A stretch of 64,000 nt of DNA from PALSA-612 sp963773055 (GCA_963773055.1 CAVYZL010000004.1:1-64000); one strand, 5' to 3'; positions 50,884 through 60,099 are shown, counted from the first letter of the stretch. A program made the numbers and translations. The notes: generated by a model not told the origin, from the letters alone.

Positions 50884-52035
50884 GTGGACTTCGAGACCCG
50901 AGCGATCCACGAAGGCCAGGAGCCTGATCCGGCGACCGGCTCGGTAACGGTGCCGATCTACCAGACGTCGACGTACGTCCAGGAGGAGGTCGGCGTCCAC
51001 AAGGGCTACGACTACTCGCGCGTCGCCAACCCGACCCGGTCAGCGCTCCAGACCTGTCTCGCGTCCCTCGAGGGCGCGGATCACGGGATCGCGTTCGCGT
51101 CGGGGCTCGGGGCGACGACGACGATCATGCACCTCGTCTCGCCGGGCGAGCGGGTCGTCGCCGTGAACGACGTCTACGGCGGCGTCTACCGGATGTTCTC
51201 GCAGGTCTACGAGCCGAAGGGCTACGAGTTCACGTTCGTGCCGCCCGAGGAGATGTCGTCGAACCTCGCGCCGCACGTCGACGAGCAGACGCGGCTCGTC
51301 TGGATCGAATCGCCAACGAACCCGCTGCTCAACATCGTCGACATCCGCGCCGCCGCGGAGGCGGCGCACGCCGTCGGCGCGCTCGTCGTCGTCGACAACA
51401 CGTTCGCGACGCCCTACCTCCAGCAGCCACTTGCGCTCGGCGCCGACATCGTCGTTCACTCCCTGACGAAGTACCTCGGCGGCCACTCCGACCTGATCGG
51501 GGGCTTCGCGGCGACGAACGACCCGACGATCGCCGAGCGCCTCTATTTCCTCCAGAAGTCGCTCGGCGCAGTCCCCGGCCCGTTCGACTGCTGGCTCGTG
51601 CTGCGCGGCCTCAAGACGCTCGCCGTGCGCATGGAGCGCCATTGCGCGAACGCGCGCACCGTGGCCGAGTTCCTGTCGGCGCACGACGCTGTCACGACCG
51701 TCCTCTACCCCGGCCTCTCCGACCACCCGGGCCACGAGATCGCGGCGCGCCAGATGAGCGACTACGGCGGCATGGTCTCGTTTCTCACGGAGACGGAAGA
51801 GGAGGCGATCGCCGTCTGCGGCCGCACCGAGATCTGGAAGCTCGCCGAGAGCCTCGGCGGCGTCGAGAGCCTGATCGAGCACCCGGCCCGAATGACGCAC
51901 GCGTCGACGCAGGAGGGCCCCACAGCTGCGCCCAAGAACCTCGTCCGCCTCTCCGTTGGCCTCGAGTCGGCATCCGATCTCGTCGCCGACCTCGAGCAGG
52001 CGCTCGTCCGGTCGCCTGCTGCAGCGGGCGCCTAG
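50884..52035 (+). CDS. Cystathionine gamma-synthase/lyase family PLP enzyme
   Basis: 383 aa from GTG 50884. FETRAIHEGQEPDPATGSVTVPIYQTSTYVQ and YDYSRVANPTRSALQTCLASLEG open the Cys/Met-metabolism fold. VVVDNTFATPYLQQPLALGADIVVHSLTKYLGGHSDLIGG contains the PLP Asp and Lys. The ending RLSVGLESASDLVADLEQAL is typical. It may form cystathionine from O-acyl-homoserine or cleave cystathionine to cysteine; the sequence alone does not decide. With cystathionine beta-synthase 5 kb upstream, the lyase (reverse transsulfuration) role is plausible. Confidence 0.93.
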   Translation: MDFETRAIHEGQEPDPATGSVTVPIYQTSTYVQEEVGVHKGYDYSRVANPTRSALQTCLASLEGADHGIAFASGLGATTTIMHLVSPGERVVAVNDVYGGVYRMFSQVYEPKGYEFTFVPPEEMSSNLAPHVDEQTRLVWIESPTNPLLNIVDIRAAAEAAHAVGALVVVDNTFATPYLQQPLALGADIVVHSLTKYLGGHSDLIGGFAATNDPTIAERLYFLQKSLGAVPGPFDCWLVLRGLKTLAVRMERHCANARTVAEFLSAHDAVTTVLYPGLSDHPGHEIAARQMSDYGGMVSFLTETEEEAIAVCGRTEIWKLAESLGGVESLIEHPARMTHASTQEGPTAAPKNLVRLSVGLESASDLVADLEQALVRSPAAAGA

Positions 52036-52045
52036 CCCAGCCCCA

Positions 52046-52912
52046 GTGCTCGAGCCGATCGACCTCCGCCACCTCGGGAACGCGCGCGTGATCGGCGCCT
52101 ACGTCCTCGAGACGGACGACGGCCCTGCGCTCTTCGACTGCGGCCCGACCACATGCATCCCCGCACTCGAGGAGGGCCTTGCCGAACACGGTCTCGGGCT
52201 CACCGACATTCGCCACCTCCTCCTCTCCCACATCCACCTCGATCACGCGGGGGCAGCCGGCGTGCTCGTGCGGCGCCACCCGCAGCTGCAGGTGCACGTC
52301 TCCGGAATCGGCGCGCCGCACGTCGTCGACCCGAGCCGGCTCGACGCGAGCGCGCGCCGGCTCTACGGCGATGCCTTCGACGAGCTGTGGGGTGAGCTCG
52401 CGCCCGTGCCTGAGGCGAACGTCCACGTGGTGGGCGACGACGTGCTCGGGCTCGCGTGCTTCCCGACTCAGGGCCACGCGTCGCATCACGTGTCGTATCT
52501 CGCGACGGACGGGACGCTGTACGCCGGCGACGCGGCGGGCGTCCGTATCGTCCCGGCGCAGCACGTCCTCCCCGTCTCGCCGCCGCCCGATTTCGATCTC
52601 GAGGCCTGGGAGCGCACGCTCGACGAGATCGAGCGGCGCGAGCCCGCGCGTCTGGCGCTGATCCACTTCGGCGTCGCCGAGGACGTCGAAGCGCACCTCG
52701 GCCTGATGCGAGAGATGCTTGCCACCTGGGCAGAGACCGTGCGAGACGGCGCCTCGGAGCAGGAGTTCGTCGACGCCGAGCGCGCACGACTCGGGGAGCG
52801 CGTCGGCGAGAGCGGCGACGAGTGGCAGCTGGCCGCGCCGCTCTGGCAGTCGTACCGCGGCCTCGAGCGCTACTGGCGCAAGAAGCGCGAACGGGCCGAG
52901 ACCGCCTCGTGA
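52046..52912 (+). CDS. MBL-fold metallo-hydrolase
   Basis: 288 aa from GTG 52046. Metal motif LLLSHIHLDHAG (HxHxDH), then TQGHASHHVSYLATDGTLYAGDAAG (His and Asp ligands) and LALIHFGVAED (last His). The layout is of the glyoxalase II/hydrolase-like MBL group; a two-metal site cleaving thioesters or esters is likely. It begins 11 bases after the gamma-synthase stop and is coupled by GTGA to the next gene. Confidence 0.9.
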   Translation: MLEPIDLRHLGNARVIGAYVLETDDGPALFDCGPTTCIPALEEGLAEHGLGLTDIRHLLLSHIHLDHAGAAGVLVRRHPQLQVHVSGIGAPHVVDPSRLDASARRLYGDAFDELWGELAPVPEANVHVVGDDVLGLACFPTQGHASHHVSYLATDGTLYAGDAAGVRIVPAQHVLPVSPPPDFDLEAWERTLDEIERREPARLALIHFGVAEDVEAHLGLMREMLATWAETVRDGASEQEFVDAERARLGERVGESGDEWQLAAPLWQSYRGLERYWRKKRERAETAS

Positions 52913-53346
52913 CGCAGGACGAGGTCGAGCGAGTCCGCACGTTGCTGGACGGCCCCTCGCCGTCCGTCTTGACGACCTACCGGCGGGACGCGAGCGCTCA
53001 CGTCTCGCCGGTGTGGTTTCGCTGGCATGACGGAACATTCGAGATCGTGATCGCCGAAGGCGACGTGAAGCTCGCCCATCTCGAGCGCGACCCGCGCTGC
53101 GTCCTCGTCATCTTCGAAACCGTCAGGCCCTTCCGGGGCGTCGAGGCTCGGGGTGTTCCCGACCTGATCCCCGGAGACGTGACCCTGGTGCGTGAGGCGA
53201 TCGCCGGCCGCTATCTCGGCCTCACCGACGGTGAGCGGTTCGCCGCCGCTCGGAAGGCGACGCCGGGTGTGCTCCTCCGTCTCTCGGCCGAGGATACGCG
53301 CGTGTGGGATCTCGCGGGGATCCTGCCCGTCAGCGAGCGCAGCTAG
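52909..53346 (+). CDS. Pyridoxamine-5'-phosphate-oxidase-fold (F420/FMN) protein
   Basis: 145 aa from GTG 52909. SPSVLTTYRRDASAHVSPVWFRWHDGTFEIVIAEGDVKLAHLERDPRCVLVIF is the split-barrel flavin/F420-binding pattern of TIGR03618-like proteins (strand, PVWF, K-x-x-N/H-L-x-x-D-P-R). Such proteins use F420H2 or FMN to reduce diverse compounds. It overlaps the MBL gene (GTGA). It converges with the glutaredoxin gene, sharing the TAG region. Confidence 0.85.
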   Translation: MTQDEVERVRTLLDGPSPSVLTTYRRDASAHVSPVWFRWHDGTFEIVIAEGDVKLAHLERDPRCVLVIFETVRPFRGVEARGVPDLIPGDVTLVREAIAGRYLGLTDGERFAAARKATPGVLLRLSAEDTRVWDLAGILPVSERS

Positions 53347-53705
53347 AGGACCGAGACGGTCTTCTCCTCGCGCGTCTCGGCGTAGTCCGGGCCGAGCGCT
53401 TCGGTGAGCTTCCGCTCGAGCTCACCGTCCGCTTCCAGCTCTTCGGTGATGTCGGCGCCGCCGATCAGCTCACCCTTGACGAAGATCTGCGGGATCGTCG
53501 GCCAGCCCGAGAGCGCCGAGAGCTCCTGGCGAATGGCGGGATCGGGAAGCACGTCGACGGTGGTGACGGGCGCGCCGGCGCGGCGGAGCGCCTCGAGCGC
53601 GCGGTGCGAGTTGCCGCACATGATCATCTGCGGCGTGCCTTTCATGAACAGCGCCACCTGCTCGCCCTCGACCACCTGCCGTACCTTCTCGCCGATCTCG
53701 CTCAT
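53343..53705 (-). CDS. Monothiol glutaredoxin (Grx4/GrxD type) with CGNS active site
   Basis: 120 aa. VRQVVEGEQVALFMKGTPQMIMCGNSHRALEAL has the family motif MKGTP followed by the active-site Cys30, but in CGNS rather than the near-universal CGFS. WPTIPQIFVKGELIGGADI gives the cis-Pro and GG(A/C)D GSH site. Such proteins carry [2Fe-2S] clusters with BolA. Here the BolA gene overlaps its start by four bases, strongly supporting that role. It converges with the PPOX-like gene by four bases. Confidence 0.93.
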   Translation of the reverse strand: MSEIGEKVRQVVEGEQVALFMKGTPQMIMCGNSHRALEALRRAGAPVTTVDVLPDPAIRQELSALSGWPTIPQIFVKGELIGGADITEELEADGELERKLTEALGPDYAETREEKTVSVL

Positions 53706-53932
53706 GTCGCCCTCGCTTTCGTCGTGATCCGTAGCTCGTGAATCGTGCCATCCGCGAGCGGGTCTGCGAGCGCGGAGTACACGAGCTTGTGTTGGTCGAC
53801 GAGCGTCAGCCCCTCGAACTCGGGCGTCACGACCGTCACGTGGAAGTGGTCACCGCCGCCGGTGCGGTCGACGACCTCGACCTCGTCGGCCCGCGGAAAC
53901 GCGTCCTGCAGAAGTGATTCGAGCCGCTGCAC
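53702..53932 (-). CDS. bolA: BolA-family protein
   Basis: 76 aa. MQRLESLLQDAFPRADEVEVVDRTGGGDHFHVTVVTPEFEGLTLVDQHKLVYSAL has the BolA signature (HF-V-V ... GL-x-L-V-x-QH/RH-x-x-V-Y-x-x-L). His in GGDHFHV and VDQHK can ligate the shared cluster with the monothiol glutaredoxin. It is coupled to the glutaredoxin gene by ATGA, so the two partners are made together. Confidence 0.93.
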   Translation of the reverse strand: MQRLESLLQDAFPRADEVEVVDRTGGGDHFHVTVVTPEFEGLTLVDQHKLVYSALADPLADGTIHELRITTKARAT

Positions 53933-53941
53933 GCGCGCAGG

Positions 53942-54973
53942 CTAGCGGACGCGCTCGATGTGCTCCGCGTACGCAGCGACGTAGTCGGCGACCATCCGCT
54001 CAGGCGAGTAGTGCTCCTCCGCATAGCGTTGAAGCTCGACGGGCTCCAGCGCGTCGGCGGCCTCCAGCGCGTCGACCATGTCGCGATAGTCGTCGACGAT
54101 GATCCCACTACGGCCGTCGTCGATCACCTCGGGCACGGCGCCGAACCGCGTCGCGATCACCGGCGTCCCGCACGCCATGGACTCGATCATGACGAGGCCG
54201 AACGGCTCGGCCCACTCGATCGGAAACAGCGTCGCGCGCGCGTTCTGCAGCAGCTCGACCTTCTCGCCGTGCGTGACCTCGCCGAGGTACTCGATCTTGT
54301 CGGAGAGGTGCGGCCGCACGTACTCGTCGTAGTAGGCCTCCTCCGCCGACTCGCGCTTCTTCCCCGCGATCTTCAAGGGCAGTCCCGCCGAGACAGCGAC
54401 GTCGATCGCCCGGTGGCACCCCTTGTCCCGACTCATACGCCCGAGGAACAGGAGGTAGTCGCCACGGTGGGGCTTGACCGGGTACAGCGAGAGGTCGAGC
54501 GCGTTCGGGCAGTTCGCGACCCACGGGAGATCCGGCTTCGGCGTCCGCTGGTTCATGGAGATCGAGATCAGACCCACCTGCGGCGAGACGCGCGCGATCT
54601 GCTCGTAGACGGTGCCGCCGATCGCGTCCATCGGGCCGTGCACGGTGTGCAGGGTCGGCGTCTCGACAACGCCCCCGAGCGCGGCCGCCGGTAGCCCCGA
54701 GTGATCGTTGATGACATCGAACTCGTCGGCGCTCTCGTAGCAGGCGAGGCAGTGGTGGAGCTCGACGATCGACGTCCCGATCAGCTCGCTCGGCGCGATG
54801 TCGTAGACGGACACGAGCTTCGCCTTCGTGCTCGAGTCGCCGGACGCGAACAGCGTCACGTCGTGCCCTGCGTCGACGAGCCCGTCTGCGAGCAGCCAGA
54901 CGATCCACTCGATCCCCCCGTAGCCCGTCGGCGGGACGGGGAACCAGACGGGACTGATCACACCGACTCTCAC
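53942..54973 (-). CDS. GT4-family glycosyltransferase
   Basis: 343 aa from GTG 54973, overlapping the debranching-enzyme stop (GTGA). VGVISPVWFPVPPTGYGGIEWIVWLLADGLVDAGHDVTLFA is the GT-B N-terminal domain, and LFLGRMSRDKGCHRAIDVA and PIEWAEPFGLVMIESMACGTPVIATRFGAVPEVI are the nucleotide-sugar-binding motifs (E-x7-E). It probably adds a hexose to glycolipid or polysaccharide. Coupling with a glycogen-debranching-like enzyme suggests storage-sugar or compatible-solute metabolism. Confidence 0.92.
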   Translation of the reverse strand: MRVGVISPVWFPVPPTGYGGIEWIVWLLADGLVDAGHDVTLFASGDSSTKAKLVSVYDIAPSELIGTSIVELHHCLACYESADEFDVINDHSGLPAAALGGVVETPTLHTVHGPMDAIGGTVYEQIARVSPQVGLISISMNQRTPKPDLPWVANCPNALDLSLYPVKPHRGDYLLFLGRMSRDKGCHRAIDVAVSAGLPLKIAGKKRESAEEAYYDEYVRPHLSDKIEYLGEVTHGEKVELLQNARATLFPIEWAEPFGLVMIESMACGTPVIATRFGAVPEVIDDGRSGIIVDDYRDMVDALEAADALEPVELQRYAEEHYSPERMVADYVAAYAEHIERVR

Positions 54974-57057
54974 TCGGGCTCGACCTTTACGCGGCCCTCG
55001 TCGACCCGTACGGTCCAGCGTCGGCCGAAGCACATGACGCCGGACAGACGCAGCGAGCCGACCCACGACGGCAGCTCCACCGGCGCCACGGTCTCGAGCG
55101 CGTGTCGTTGGCGCGCCGGCTGGAGACCGAGGAGCACCTGGAGCAGGAGCACCGGCGTCGCCGCAGCCCATGCCTGCGGGCGCGCGGCCGTCGGATAGGC
55201 GATCGGAAACGGGGTCTCCGTACGAGGCATGCCGGCGAAGACCTCGGGCAGCTGGTGGTCGAGATGGCCGGACGCCTCGAGTACGCGCTGGACGATCCGC
55301 TGTGCCTCGGGCCACCGGCGATAGCGGGCGAGACCGAGCGCGATCAGGGAGTTGTCGTGAGGCCACACCGTCCCGTTGTGGTACGCGAGCGGGTTGTATG
55401 CCGCGTCGTCGGTGGACATCGTCCTCACGCCCCATCCCGACCACATCGATTCGCCCATCAGCTGATCGACGACTGCGTCCGCACGCTCCGCCGGGACGAT
55501 GCCGCTCCACAGGAGGTGGCCCATGTTCGAGCACATCGAGTCGACGCGCTGCTTGTCGCCGTCGAGCGCGAGGGCGTAGTAGCCGCCGCGCTCCTCGACC
55601 CAGTACGCGTCGTTGAATGCGCGCCGTAGCTCCTTCGCCTCGCGGTCGAGCCGATCCCCGAGCGCCCGGTCGCGCCAGACCTCTCGCGCGATCTCAGCCA
55701 TGCGCTGCTTTGCGTCGAAGACGTAGCCCTGCACCTCGCACGGTGCGATCGGCGTGTGCGCGGTCCTGCCGTCGTGGAAGCGCTGCGAGTCATACGAGTC
55801 CTTCCACGACTGGTTGTCGAGCCCGCGCGGGCTTCGCTTCTCGTACTCGACGAACCCGTCCCCGTCGCGGTCGCCGTAGCGGTCGATCCATTCGAGCGCC
55901 TTGAGGGCGGGCTCCCGCAGCGTGTTGACGAGCCTCGCGTCGTCCGTCCAGCGCCAGACCTCGGAGAGGAGGACGAGGTAGAGCGGCGTCGCGTCGACGG
56001 TGCCGTAGTAGCGCGCGAACCACGATTTCGTCGCCTTGCCGCGGCGCACCTCGTGCACGATCTTCCCCGGCTCGGCGTCGATCGCCGGGTCGTCTTCCGT
56101 CGCCTGGAGCTCGGCGAGCTCCTCGAGCGCACTGCGGGCGAGCTCCGGGCCGAGCAGCAACGTCTGGATGCCCGTGATGATCGAGTCCCGGCCGAACACC
56201 GTCATGAACCACGGCATGCCGGCCGCCGGCAGCCGGCCGCCGTTCCGGCTGCCGTTCCGGCTGCCGTTCTCCTTGCCGCGAATCCTGAGAGCGGCGAGGT
56301 CGGCCACCGACTGCGAGACGGCGTGCTCGAGGTCGTCCCATTCGGAGCGGAGCTGCGGCACGCGCAGCTGCCAGGCCGTCAGCGAGTCGCGGATGTGCTG
56401 GAGCTCCTCGCCGAACCGGTGCACCGCGAGGTCGGGATGCACTGCCTCGCCAGTCGGCGAGGGCACGATGTCGACGACGAGCTCCCACCGCTCGCGCGGC
56501 GCGAGCTCGATCGGATAGGCGGCCCAGGCGCCGTCCACCCGGCCCGGGTCGCGCGAGAGGATCACCTGCGTCGTCGCGGGGCCCTCGGGGTCGACAAGGA
56601 GGAACTGGCGCGCCTCGGCGTCGAACTCCGGTTCCGCGAGCGCAGGCAGCGGCGGCGCATGGAGCGGGTCGCCGAACGAGAAGTCGTAGGCCTTGACGGT
56701 GAAGATGTCCGCGAAGTCGGAGCCGATCTCGAGCGCCAGCTGGAACATCACCGGCTCCGTGCCCTGGTTCTGGACGACGATCCGGTCCTGCATCGCGTCG
56801 CCGACGAAGCGGGAGCGCGTGATCGACAAGGAGTCCTGCGGGAGCGTCTCCGTCGGCGGGTTGCGGAGGATGAAGGCGGCCGAGAAGTACTCGACCTTGT
56901 CCGACGTGAGCAGCAACGGCCGCCGCCCGTCGATCGTCAGCCGGAGCACGGAGAGGAATCGCGTGTCGTCGGCGAAGAAGCCGCTCGTGTCCTCCCCGAC
57001 GTCGCCGCGCTCGTCGCAGATGCAGAACGTCGTTCCTTCGAGGATCGTCAGGGGCAC
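54970..57057 (-). CDS. Glycogen debranching-like enzyme (GDE/MGH1-like, GH15-fold)
   Basis: 695 aa from GTG 57057. The N-terminal GDE_N bis-domain starts LTILEGTTFCICDERGDV and FFADDTRFLSVLRLTIDGRRPLLL. The (alpha/alpha)6 barrel has AAGMPWFMTVFGRDSIITGIQTL, NQSWKDSYDSQRFHDG and YHNGTVWPHDNSLIALGLARY, which carry the catalytic acids. Typical members hydrolyse alpha-1,6 or short alpha-glucosyl links. Residues about 258-268 have a tandem NGSR repeat from a 12-bp DNA repeat. It overlaps the CDF gene by ten bases and the glycosyltransferase by four, so all three are one operon. Confidence 0.92.
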   Translation of the reverse strand: MPLTILEGTTFCICDERGDVGEDTSGFFADDTRFLSVLRLTIDGRRPLLLTSDKVEYFSAAFILRNPPTETLPQDSLSITRSRFVGDAMQDRIVVQNQGTEPVMFQLALEIGSDFADIFTVKAYDFSFGDPLHAPPLPALAEPEFDAEARQFLLVDPEGPATTQVILSRDPGRVDGAWAAYPIELAPRERWELVVDIVPSPTGEAVHPDLAVHRFGEELQHIRDSLTAWQLRVPQLRSEWDDLEHAVSQSVADLAALRIRGKENGSRNGSRNGGRLPAAGMPWFMTVFGRDSIITGIQTLLLGPELARSALEELAELQATEDDPAIDAEPGKIVHEVRRGKATKSWFARYYGTVDATPLYLVLLSEVWRWTDDARLVNTLREPALKALEWIDRYGDRDGDGFVEYEKRSPRGLDNQSWKDSYDSQRFHDGRTAHTPIAPCEVQGYVFDAKQRMAEIAREVWRDRALGDRLDREAKELRRAFNDAYWVEERGGYYALALDGDKQRVDSMCSNMGHLLWSGIVPAERADAVVDQLMGESMWSGWGVRTMSTDDAAYNPLAYHNGTVWPHDNSLIALGLARYRRWPEAQRIVQRVLEASGHLDHQLPEVFAGMPRTETPFPIAYPTAARPQAWAAATPVLLLQVLLGLQPARQRHALETVAPVELPSWVGSLRLSGVMCFGRRWTVRVDEGRVKVEPE

Positions 57058-57983
57058 GGGCGCGTATTCAAGCCGTCGGCCCGGCCGAACGCGACGGTAG
57101 CCGCACCGCCTGAGCGCACGTGGTCGACCTGGAGGGTCGTATGGTCGAGCTCGAAGCGCTCGCGCAGGACGACCTCGATCTGCCGTCGAAGCCCGTGGCA
57201 GTCGAGACCCGGCTCGACGAGCACGTGCGCAGCGAGCGCCGGAAACCCGGACGTGATCGTCCAGATGTGGAGGTCATGGATCTCGACGACGCCGTCCAGC
57301 GAGACGATCGTCCTCCCCACCTCCTCCGCCGACATGCCGGGAGGCGTCGCCTCGAGCAGGACGTTGACGGAGTCACGGAGCAGCGTCCACGAGCTGAGCA
57401 GGATCAGCACGCCGATAGCGACGCTGATCAGCGGGTCGATCGTATTCCAGCCGGTCGTGAGCACGACGATCCCGGCGACGATCACGCCGGCCGAGCCGAG
57501 CGCATCGGCGAGCACGTGGTAAAGCGCGCCGCGCATGTTGAGGCTGCGGCTGCCCCGGCGGAGGATCCACGCCGCCGCGAGGTTCACCGCGAGGCCGACG
57601 CAGCCGACGACGAGCACCCAACCTCCGGTCACGTCGGGCGGGTTGGCGAAGCGGCGCGCCGCCTCGACGAAGATGACGATCGAGACGACGACGAGCAGGA
57701 CGCCGTTCGCAAGCGCGGCAAGGATCTCGGCACGGCGATAGCCGAAGCTCCGCTCGAGCGTCACCGGACGTCCCGCGAGCCAGACGGCGACGAGGGCGAG
57801 CCCCAGCGACGCCGCATCCGAGAGCATGTGCCCGGCATCCGCGAGCACCGCGAGGGAGTCGGCAAGCAGGCCGACGACCACCTCGACGACCATGAAGCCG
57901 CAGATCAGGACGAGCGCGATACCGAGCGCGCGGCGATCGGCAGCCCGATGGTCATGCTCGTGCGCGTGGTCGTGCCCGTGCAC
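57048..57983 (-). CDS. Cation diffusion facilitator (CzcD-type Zn/Co/Cd exporter)
   Basis: 311 aa from GTG 57983, with TAGCCT six bases upstream (leaderless pattern). A His-rich N-terminus (HGHDHAHEHDH) precedes six helices. Helix 2 has HMLSD (LADAGHMLSDAASL), helix 5 has HVLAD (ALYHVLADALGS), the four-residue metal site A, and FGYRRAEILAA lies between. A cytoplasmic ferredoxin-like domain follows (VVEIHDLHIWTITSGFPALAAHVLV). It exports divalent metals using protons. It is the first gene of the operon with GDE and GT4. Confidence 0.94.
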   Translation of the reverse strand: MHGHDHAHEHDHRAADRRALGIALVLICGFMVVEVVVGLLADSLAVLADAGHMLSDAASLGLALVAVWLAGRPVTLERSFGYRRAEILAALANGVLLVVVSIVIFVEAARRFANPPDVTGGWVLVVGCVGLAVNLAAAWILRRGSRSLNMRGALYHVLADALGSAGVIVAGIVVLTTGWNTIDPLISVAIGVLILLSSWTLLRDSVNVLLEATPPGMSAEEVGRTIVSLDGVVEIHDLHIWTITSGFPALAAHVLVEPGLDCHGLRRQIEVVLRERFELDHTTLQVDHVRSGGAATVAFGRADGLNTRPCP

Positions 57984-57992
57984 CGTACGAGG

Positions 57993-59237
57993 CTATACCT
58001 CGTCGGTCAGCGGTCGGAGCTCCTCGAGCCTGTCGATCTCGAGCAGCGGCGGGAACAGCCGTCCCCAAAGCGCGGCGAGGACGATCGTGACGGCGCCGCC
58101 GATGACGACCGCCGGCACGGCGCCGAGCAGCGCGGCCGCGACGCCCGACTCGAACGCACCGAGCTCGTTCGACGCCGAGATGAACACCATCTCGACCGCG
58201 TTCACCCGCCCGCGCAGCTCGTCCGGCGTGGCAAGAGCGACGGTCATGCTGCGGATGTTCATGCTGAACATGTCCGCGAATCCCGCGACGAGGAGCGCGC
58301 CGAACGAAAGCGCGAAAGACGTCGACAGCCCAAAGACGACGTTCGCGGCGCCGAAGATGGCGACGACGATCAGAAGCGTCCGGCCGGCGTTGCCGCCGAT
58401 CGGCCTTCGGGCGAGCAGGATCCCGGCGAACAACGCTCCGACCGCAGGCGCGCTGCGGAGGATTCCGAGGCCGACCGGCCCCGTGTCGAGGATGCTTTTC
58501 GCGAACAGAGGCAGCAGCGCCATCGCGCCGCCGAAGAGCACGGCGACGAGGTCCAGCGAGATCGCGCCGAGCAGCACAGGCGTGCGCTTGACCAGCCGGA
58601 GCCCGGCGAGCAGGCGCTCCTTGCCCGACTCGGTGACGTCCAGCACGCGCTCTTCGACGCGCTCGCGCATCGGGATCAGGCAGACGACGGCGATCGCGAA
58701 CAGGGCGACAGCGACCGCGTAGACGAGCTCCGGCTTGAGGGCGAAGAGCAGCCCGCCGATCGCCGGGCCGGCGATCGTCGCGCTCTGGAAGGCGATCGAG
58801 CGGTAGGCGACCGCGCTCGCGAGCAGGTCGACGGAGACGAGCGTCGGTGGCAGCGCCCGGGAAGCAGGCGAGCCGACGGCGACGGACACCCCGCTCACGA
58901 ACGCCAGCAAGAGGAATGGCCAGAGCTCGTTCGCGCCCGAGACCGTGACCGCGAGCAGCAGGCCCGTGACGACGGCGTCGAGGACGAACGACAGCGCCAT
59001 CACCCGCTTGCGGCTGAACCGGTCCGCGATCTGGCCTGCGGGCAGGGCGAGCAACGGCAGCGGGATGAACTCGGCGAGGCCGATCCACGCGAGGTCGAGC
59101 GCGCTCTCGTTGATCGAGTACACCTGCCAACCGACGGCGACGACGACCATCCGGCCCGCAAAGCCTCCGGCGAGCAGCGCGGCCCAGAAGAAGGAGAAGT
59201 CGCGTTGCTGGAGGACCGGGGGCAGCCGCCGCCGCAT
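57993..59237 (-). CDS. MFS exporter, EntS/tetracycline-type
   Basis: 414 aa from ATG 59237, chosen over an ATG seven codons upstream because TACGCT lies exactly six bases before it. MRRRLPPVLQQRDFSFFWAALLAGGFAGRMVVVAVGWQVY starts helix 1. The signature loop IADRFSRKRVMALSF follows helix 2, and there are 12 helices. The DUF894/MFS_3 layout of EntS-like siderophore or macrolide exporters fits best. Substrate unknown. It is separate from the CDF gene (nine bases apart) but on the same strand, with each gene having its own leaderless start. Confidence 0.87.
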   Translation of the reverse strand: MRRRLPPVLQQRDFSFFWAALLAGGFAGRMVVVAVGWQVYSINESALDLAWIGLAEFIPLPLLALPAGQIADRFSRKRVMALSFVLDAVVTGLLLAVTVSGANELWPFLLLAFVSGVSVAVGSPASRALPPTLVSVDLLASAVAYRSIAFQSATIAGPAIGGLLFALKPELVYAVAVALFAIAVVCLIPMRERVEERVLDVTESGKERLLAGLRLVKRTPVLLGAISLDLVAVLFGGAMALLPLFAKSILDTGPVGLGILRSAPAVGALFAGILLARRPIGGNAGRTLLIVVAIFGAANVVFGLSTSFALSFGALLVAGFADMFSMNIRSMTVALATPDELRGRVNAVEMVFISASNELGAFESGVAAALLGAVPAVVIGGAVTIVLAALWGRLFPPLLEIDRLEELRPLTDEV

Positions 59238-59308
59238 CGTCTCAGCGTAGGCCAGCATTTCTTGACGTGTCGTAAGTGGACGACGATGCTGAGGCCGATT
59301 GGAGAGAG

Positions 59309-60002
59309 ATGCGCCGTCTCGTCGCCATCGCAGCCGTGCTCACCGCTCTCGCGGTCGTCGAGAGCGTGGGCGCAGACAGCCGAGGCCGTAGTCGAGTCGG
59401 CGTACGACGGAGACACGGTGCGGCTCGACTCCGGGCAGCGCGTGCGCCTCCTGCAGATCGACACGCCGGAGATCGGCTCGGGCGAGTGCTACTCGCGGGC
59501 CGCGCGCAAGGCGCTCGTCAAGCTCGTGCCGCTCGGCAGCCAGGTCACGCTCGAGGCGGACCGTGCGCTCGACCAGGTCGACCGCTACGGCAGGCTGCTC
59601 CGCTACATCTGGCGAAACGGCACGAACGTCAATCTCGCACTCGTGCGCGAGGGCGCCGCCGCACCGTACTTCTACGGCGGTGACCGCGGGCGCTACGCGG
59701 GACAGCTGCTCGCGGCCGCCAAGGCCGCAAAGGCCGCGCGGAGAGGGCTGTGGCAAGCCTGTCCGCACACGGTGCTCGATCCGAAGGGGCCGGTGCAGAC
59801 CAGTGCAGCCCGCCCTTCCGGCACTCCGGCTCCCGGGTTCGCGCCGGGCAAGGGCTGCGACCCGTCGTACCCGACCGTCTGCATTCCGCCGCCCCCGCCG
59901 GACCTCGACTGCAAGGACGTCCCCTACCGCGGCTTCAAGGTCGTGCCGCCCGATCCGCACGGGTTCGACGGCAACCGAGACGGCGTCGGCTGCGAGACCT
60001 GA
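59309..60002 (+). pseudogene. Secreted thermonuclease-like (SNase) protein with Excalibur domain, one-base frameshift
   Basis: ATG 59309 (GGAGAGAG upstream) starts a signal peptide, MRRLVAIAAVLTALAVVESV. The mature part lies in another frame: AVVESAYDGDTVRLDSGQRVRLLQIDTPEIG...RDQ-type DRYGRLLRYIW, then a C-terminal DLDCKDVPYRGFKVVPPDPHGFDGNRDGVGCE, an Excalibur calcium-binding motif. Removing one G near 59369 joins them at about 230 aa. SNase folds cut DNA and RNA outside the cell with Ca2+. The SNase catalytic Arg/Asp/Glu positions look intact (DGDTVRL, IDTPE, DRYGR). Confidence 0.85.
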
Positions 60003-60030
60003 CCTTCAGTAAGGCCTCCGTAATTCGTGC

Positions 60031-60069
60031 TCGAACCTCGTTCGAAGGTGTCTGGTCGTTCGCTACACT
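60031..60069 (+). promoter_or_regulatory. Upstream region of lon: palindrome and promoter
   Basis: TCGAAC-CTC-GTTCGA (60031-60045) is a perfect palindrome around a three-base centre. TACACT (60064-60069) is a -10, with TTCGAA 17 bases upstream as a weak -35 lying in the palindrome. A repressor at the palindrome would block lon. The spacing (three, not four) argues against a standard actinobacterial LexA box. Confidence 0.5.
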
Positions 60070-60099
60070 TTTTGTATCTAGTTCTACGAGAGGAGCGCT

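Noticed and set aside
56240..56275. Tandem CCGTTCCGGCTG units as a regulatory repeat
   Set aside because: They are in frame within the debranching enzyme and only lengthen a surface loop (NGSR repeats); likely neutral slippage.
60031..60045. LexA/SOS box before lon
   Set aside because: The palindrome TCGAAC-CTC-GTTCGA has a three-base centre; the actinobacterial LexA site needs four. Kept only as a palindrome of unknown use.
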